A stretch of 64,000 nt of DNA from Allolobophora icterica (taxonomy: Eukaryota; Annelida; Clitellata; Crassiclitellata; Lumbricidae): the NCBI GenBank assembly GCA_963556255.1, contig OY744606.1:76803268-76867267 (forward strand), given 5' to 3'. The notes beneath the pieces were generated by a model. It was not told where the DNA came from. It made no database searches and saw nothing but the letters and a program-made list of their open reading frames with translations. This document shows, piece by piece, positions 23,674-64,000 of this stretch. Within the stretch, counting starts at the first letter, position 1, and each line of letters starts with the position of its first letter. Both the position numbers and the translations under genes were made by a program.

Positions 23674-24602
23674 TTGTTCTGTCTTTCTGTTTGCCTGCAT
23701 GTGTTCTGTGAGTCAATGTCTATATGCCCTTCTCGCTTTCTCTTTCACTCTGTCTCTTGCTTTCTCTCTCTCTTTTTTGTGTCTTTGTCTTGTTTACCGA
23801 GACACTGTCTGGGTGATTGTCTCTATGTCCTTCTGTGTTGCTCTCCGTCTCTGTCTTTGTTTCCCTCACTATCTGGCTTCTGTCTTGCCAGTCTTTCTAT
23901 GTGTGTGTCTCTCTCTGTTCCTGTTGTCTTTGTTTATGTATCATACTGTATGCCTGTGTGCATTGGTCTGTCTGTCCGTCCGTCTTTATGTCTGTCTGTC
24001 TCCGTTTATCTGTCTGTCTGTCTATGTCTGCTTGTCTGTCTCTGTCTATCTGTCTCTGTCCGTCCGTCTGTCTGTCTTGTCTGTCTGTATTTCTGTCCTA
24101 ATTTAATTAGAGTTTATCAGACTCAGCATGCATTTAATTTTCCTTGCGCATTTTTGTCCTCTGGAAAAGATTAATATAGTGGTTTGAGTGAGGGATACCA
24201 TGCGCGTGTTGTGTTGCAGAGCGACCTGTTATGATTGACCAGACCCCGGTCTATAGGTAGGGTTGCTGCTTCTGGGGTGTTTTCGATCTACAGAGAGACA
24301 GCGTTTTAGTTGTTGGGATGGCTGATGGGGGTTCAACCCCTTAGCTGTAGACCATACCACCGGATCCCGCGAATTCTTTGAGGCTGCACTCTGCAGAATA
24401 CCATCTGAGGCTGGTTAGAAGACTGGTAGGTGACGCTCGCTGTTAGGCTGGCAACGGTTTCCACAACCCGTCATTGCACAATTGTGGACTGTTCCAAAAG
24501 TTTTCTTATAACAGAATTGTGGGCCATTCCAAATGTTTCCGCTGAGGCATACCACCGGATCCCGCGAATCCGTCAGCCAATCACTCTCATAGTGTAACTG
24601 TA

Positions 24603-24670
24603 TTTGTAATTTAAAATTTATATAGCGCCGCTCATAGAGCAAACTGTTCAGAAGGGCTCTCTGTGCTACC
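24603..24670 (-). mobile_element. 3' end fragment of the SINE-B/LINE tail type
   Basis: ttatatagcgccgctcatag, then gttcagaagggctctctgtg. A second similar piece is at 25525-25585 (tttataaagcaccactttaa). Confidence 0.5.
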
Positions 24671-24917
24671 GTATGTGATGTTAAATGTCGTTGCATCAAT
24701 TAGCAATACAACGTGGAGTGAACTAAAAGGGTCAGCAGAGGAATCCCACACACACACGTAGAGCCAACCACAGGTTCTCGTCGATAGGTGGCGTCATGTT
24801 CTGAGTCTCTGGACCAAGTTCTTCTGCACCAATGCCATCACTTCTGTAGCGCCGTTATAATAAGCGCAAGATTTCGATTGATGTCTGTTTCAGGTGAAAT
24901 CACAGTAAGAAATCATA

Positions 24918-25433
24918 GAAGATCAGTCCCTTTGCTAGCCCTGAGGCAGCGATGGGTATGAAGTGTTAGCGACTTCATTTTCTTAGCCTTGGTATATGAG
25001 TGGGGCGTGGTGGCTCAGTGGTAAGTTCGGCGCCTTGTGACCGGAGGGTTGCAGGTTCGAATCCCACTCTAGCCGCTGCGTACGGACCTTGGGCAAGTCC
25101 TTCACTCGCAATTGCTCGTGGCGCTTCGGCGTGAAAACTCCGGCACAGTATCAATGCTGTAGTCGGGAGCGCCTCTGAGTAGAAGCAGTAGTTGACTTGA
25201 AGAGGCGCTATAGAAATATCCGGAATAAATAAAAATGAGGGCAGGTGGCCAGTCCTATTCCTCGCTGTCTCATCTTCTCACTGACAGTGTGCGGTCAGTG
25301 TACTAATAGCTGATTTGGGTACGGTGTGCAGGTGGAGCAGAAAACTCGAATCAAATTTCTGTCTGGCAGGGATTTGAACCCCTAACCTCTCGATTGACTG
25401 TCCAGCGCGCTAACCAATTCACAGTCGAGCTTC
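24918..25433 (-). mobile_element. SINE-A copy split by SINE-B
   Basis: Reverse-oriented SINE-A: the 3' part (ggcagcgatgggtatgaag...) lies before the nested SINE-B and the body plus tRNA head (B-box ggatttgaacccct in reverse) after it. The head ends near cagtcgagc. Confidence 0.85.
25001..25234 (+). mobile_element. Full-length tRNA-derived SINE (family B) nested in SINE-A
   Basis: The tRNA-like head has an A-box (gtggctcagtgg, about 25009-25020) and a perfect B-box (GGTTCGAATCC, 25054-25064). A body follows, then a 3' end gaggcgctatagaaat and an aataaataaa tail. It is flanked by atgag at 24996-25000 and 25235-25239, inside a SINE-A copy. The 3' end resembles the LINE 3' end at about 20.0 kb, which may be its mobilising partner. 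Transcription would be by RNA polymerase III. Confidence 0.9.
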
Positions 25434-26124
25434 GTGAGCATGGTCGAAATCGTTGTAGCATAAGGAACGGCAAAAAACGACAAGGGTCAAATTTATTGGG
25501 AGTCAAGTATTGTAACTAATTGTGATCTGATATTTATAAAGCACCACTTTAAGAAAAGCTCGGTGCGCAGAAGGGTCAGGATCTTAGCTGAATACGGTAG
25601 CGGATGGGGAGCCAGTGCAAAGTATCCTGCATAAAGGAAGCTGTATGGCAAAACCTGGAGACGCCTCCAGTGAGGTATTACGCTGTATGTTGGAGATATG
25701 GAAGAACAGTGGGGAGGGGTAAGTTGCCATAATGCGCATGGATATGATATGATATAATTAATATATGTATGGCTTATTGAAGCCGTGATTTATGAGTGAG
25801 ATAAGGCTTATGACTGACGCTAGACATAATTTCAATATAGTTATCCATGAAAGATATATGTACAATATATGTGTGTCCAATAAGTGTATACATACGCGTA
25901 GTTATATGTATGTATATAACTATATATATATATTATTAAGTATATCGTATGTACATGAGCATGTACTGTGTATGCTGTATTTACATGTGCATATATGCAT
26001 GTGCATATATACATACATATACAGCATCTGTCTATCTATATATACATATATATGTATTTATATATATTACCAGGCAGTCTGTATATGAACAGTGACAACC
26101 CTAAGTGAGCAATTTTGCATGCAC

Positions 26125-26269
26125 GCGCGCGCGCGCACACACACACACACGCGCACGCACGCACGCACGCACGCACGCACTCACTCACTCACTCACTCAC
26201 TCACTCACACACACACACTCACACACACACTCAGACGCACACACACATGCATGCACACTCACACACACA

Positions 26270-26303
<34 letters not shown>

Positions 26304-26545
26304 CATGCACACTCACACACACACGCACACGCACACACATACACACACACACACACACGCACTCACACACACACACACACACTCACACACACACACACAC
26401 TCATACACTCGCACACACACACACACATGCATGCACACTCACACACACACACACTCACACACACACACACACACACACATGCATGCACACTCACACACAC
26501 ACGCACACGCACACACATACACACACACACACACACACATGCAAA
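26125..26545. repeat. (AC)n complex with internal duplications
   Basis: CACA with GCAC, CTCA and ATGCATGC interruptions. The block catgcatgcacactcacaca + cacgcacacgcacacaca occurs at about 26300 and again at about 26478. Confidence 0.95.
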
Positions 26546-26799
26546 CCCACACGTATACGCACAGTTCGAAGCCCTTGTCAGATCTGTCTGAGCCGCAGCC
26601 ACTGATAATTTGATTTTCTCGGCCTCGGCCGATGAAGCTGAACAATAAATCACTGTTGTTTCTTGTTCTTTGTGTGATGTGCTGAAGCACAGCAATGTTC
26701 AAAACTGTGATCCTAAGTAAAGGTATTCTTGTAAATTATGTTATGTAAGATCAAGAGGGTTTTTAAGCACCATAAAAGCCCATCATAAATCTATAAAAT

Positions 26800-27250
26800 A
26801 TACAGATCGTGTGAGATTGACCTAGATCATGTGAGATTGGTCTAGAGGTCGTTTGAGATGGACCTAGAGATAGTGTGAGATTGACCTAGATGAAGGTTGT
26901 TGGACTGCCTAAACTTGGAAGCTGTCATTTTCGATAGGAGTGCCTACTTGAAACAATCATAAAGGCCGTGCTGTTGGCAAGAACGCAAGATCGGAAAAAT
27001 TAACTTACGTGGCCTGCATGGTGGCACGAGGAAATTACTGGCAATTAGGAAACTTTGAGTTTAGTCAGGTGCTAGAGAGATTGGAATGGAAATTGTGGTT
27101 ATAGAGTGGAAGGGAGAGGAGAGGACGTAGAGGAGAGGACAGGACCTAGAGGAAAGGACCTAGAGGACAGGACCTGGAGGAGAGGACCTAGAGGAAAGGA
27201 CCTGGAGGAGAGGACATAGAGGACAGGATCTAGAGGAGAAGAGAAAACAG
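26800..27250. repeat. Two degenerate minisatellites
   Basis: 26804-26892 has units of gtgagattgacctaga. 27110-27250 has purine-rich gaggagaggacctaga units. Confidence 0.78.
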
Positions 27251-27263
27251 GAGATGAGAAGAG

Positions 27264-27456
27264 CAGTGGCGGCGCCAGACAAATTTTGTAAATAGGGCAA
27301 AGCCAGGGCAGTCATACAAGTAACCAGTACAGAGGGCGAATTATGCCGCGAACAAATCATGGGCAGAGGAAAAATTCTGGCAGGGCAACGACCAGGGCAA
27401 AAGCTTTTTTTACCAGGGCATTTGCCCTGGCTCGCCCGGGTGTAGCGCCGCCTCTG
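27264..27456. mobile_element. hAT-type MITE with CAGTGGCGGCGCCAG ends
   Basis: 193 bp from CAGTGGCGGCGCCAG to GTAGCGCCGCCTCTG, with the perfect 8-bp duplication gagaagag (27256-27263 and 27457-27464). Internal ccagggca motifs recur. No ORF. Confidence 0.88.
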
Positions 27457-27954
27457 GAGAAGAGAAGAGCGATGTTGCCTCTGGGGTGCTTTCGATCGTC
27501 GGAGATTTATGGAGTCCCCAAACGGGCAGACGTTGCAGAATCGAGAGGACAGTTAGACCAACAGGGGAACAATTGATAACGGACAGTGATGAGGGTAAAG
27601 GGCATAAAGTGACCCCTACGGAGATAAATTAGATTTTCGGATTCGTGTTTATCCTAAACTACAACCGTAATCACCCCATCTCAATCACCCGCCATCTCCC
27701 CAGTCCCCACATCCCACCCAATCTCACCCCACATCGGAATACTTGTCCAGGGCCAGGACGTAATAAATGCGCTTTGTTTTCTCTAAAAATAACCGTTTTC
27801 CACAAATTGTTTTCTAAACCAATTAGAACTTGCATTGTTTCTGCGCTCTTCCCCCACACATACCCACCCACTCGCAGCTTCCCCAATGGGTTGTATGGAC
27901 ATAAATTATTTAAAGAACAATGACAACCAATGACAAATGAAAATCTGTCCGAGT

Positions 27955-28028
27955 ATCGTATATATATATTATATATTTATACCGAGATATTCATTATTCC
28001 GTATATATGTATAAATGGATTCGATATA

Positions 28029-28062
<34 letters not shown>

Positions 28063-28335
28063 TGTACAGATATATACATATTTACCGCTACATATATGTG
28101 TGTATGGAATAATCATGATATATATATATATTGTATTTACCCAATGCATATATATTTTATCTATATATATGTATTAATATAAACACTTCAATGTATTTAC
28201 AATTTTACATATATATATATATAATATATTTATATATAATAACGTCCGTATATCTACGTATATGCATGTATATGTACACATTATGTGTATAATATATAGA
28301 TATATATATACATATATATATGTCTGTATATATAA
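27955..28335. repeat. AT-rich (TATA)n region before the first visible GRAM-gene exon
   Basis: Mostly TA dinucleotides with ACATA variants. It ends about 30 bp before the acceptor. Confidence 0.88.
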
Positions 28336-28364
28336 TTGGGGTTATGTCTGTTATCTTGTGTCAG

Positions 28365-63635
<35,271 letters not shown>

Positions 63636-63644
63636 GTAAGTTAT

Positions 63645-63892
63645 GCTAGATAGTGTAGTGGTTACTGTGCTGGACTGTCAGTCAAGAGATCGGGGGTTCG
63701 AATCCCTGCCAGGGCATATATTTGGTTCGAGATTTCTGTTTCACTTGCACCATCTAGTCAACTCAGTTATAACGAGTACGCTGACTGTACACTGTCTGTG
63801 GGAAGATGAGACAGCGAGGGAGAGGACCTACCCTCGTATGCCACGGCTCAGAAAATGAAGTAGTTAACATTTCATGCCCGTGGCTGCTTGGA
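63645..63892 (+). mobile_element. SINE-A copy, nearly full length
   Basis: The head gatagtgtagtggttactgt with a perfect B-box GGTTCGAATCC near 63696-63706, then the body to catgcccgtggctgc. It lies in the intron just after the last visible GRAM exon and is followed by 21-bp repeats. Confidence 0.88.
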
Positions 63893-63975
63893 AGTTTGAT
63901 CTTTGTCCGTGAATGTTTGATCTTTGTCCTTGACTGTTTGACCTTTGTCCTTGACTGTTTAAGTCTTCCATTGAT
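63893..63975. repeat. 21-bp tandem repeat
   Basis: Three to four copies of tgtttgatctttgtccttgac. Confidence 0.88.
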
Positions 63976-64000
63976 CTTTTTGCTCATCATGTTTAATCAT

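Noticed and set aside
25001..25075. Possible tRNA gene
   Set aside because: The A and B boxes belong to a SINE head. The rest does not form a complete tRNA, and the body and tail continue beyond. The same reasoning applies to the heads at 49092, 51585, 62911 and 63645.

Overview
The window is eukaryotic, from an animal with a repeat-dense genome. There are no operons or Shine-Dalgarno-led genes. Coding sequence sits in short exons flanked by GT...AG signals, and most of the DNA is tRNA-derived SINEs, LINE remnants, small DNA transposons and a very high density of micro- and minisatellites. The SINE heads with A and B boxes, the abundant hAT-type elements and the GRAM-domain host gene suggest a marine invertebrate. 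The sequence alone does not fix the species.

The one host gene I can reconstruct is on the + strand, from about 28.4 kb past the right edge. It encodes a GRAM-domain protein of the GRAMD1/GRAMD2 (Aster) type. Its visible exons are a Ser-rich exon (28365-28550), a probable 31-nt microexon (46194-46224), four GRAM exons (48246-48339, 51861-51961, 57280-57375, 57743-57817), a 51-nt linker exon (59179-59229), a Ser/Asp-rich exon (62407-62701 or -62769) and a further exon (63578-63635). Phases agree at every junction used. The intron between the last two GRAM exons has tandem copies of its own donor region at one end and of its own acceptor region at the other.

0-28 kb: no confidently identified gene. 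There are microsatellites, minisatellites at 4.3, 10.4, 13.9 and 16.2 kb, SINE copies, and hAT-type MITEs at 3.5, 4.6, 6.1, 12.7 and 27.3 kb with matching 8-bp target duplications. A LINE C-terminus lies at 20 kb and a SINE nested in a SINE at 25 kb. One acidic ORF with splice signals (10884-10990) is a weak exon candidate.

28-48 kb (introns of the GRAM gene): several SINEs and LINE remnants; a complete Mutator-like (MULE) element at 33251-35881 carrying a spliced FLYWCH-plus-MULE transposase gene; a 609-bp hAT-type element inserted in a SINE at 36.4-37.0 kb; an 814-bp TIR element at 45.0-45.8 kb followed by a 280-bp (CTA)n tract; and a frameshifted pseudogene at 46.7-47.5 kb.

48-64 kb: the GRAM exons with introns holding SINEs, LINE 3' ends, (CAGA)n, a MITE inserted in an older coding fragment (58.1 kb), and a LINE reverse-transcriptase C-terminus (59.4-60.1 kb). 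The nested insertions give a partial relative chronology. The SINE family names A-E used here are my own labels.
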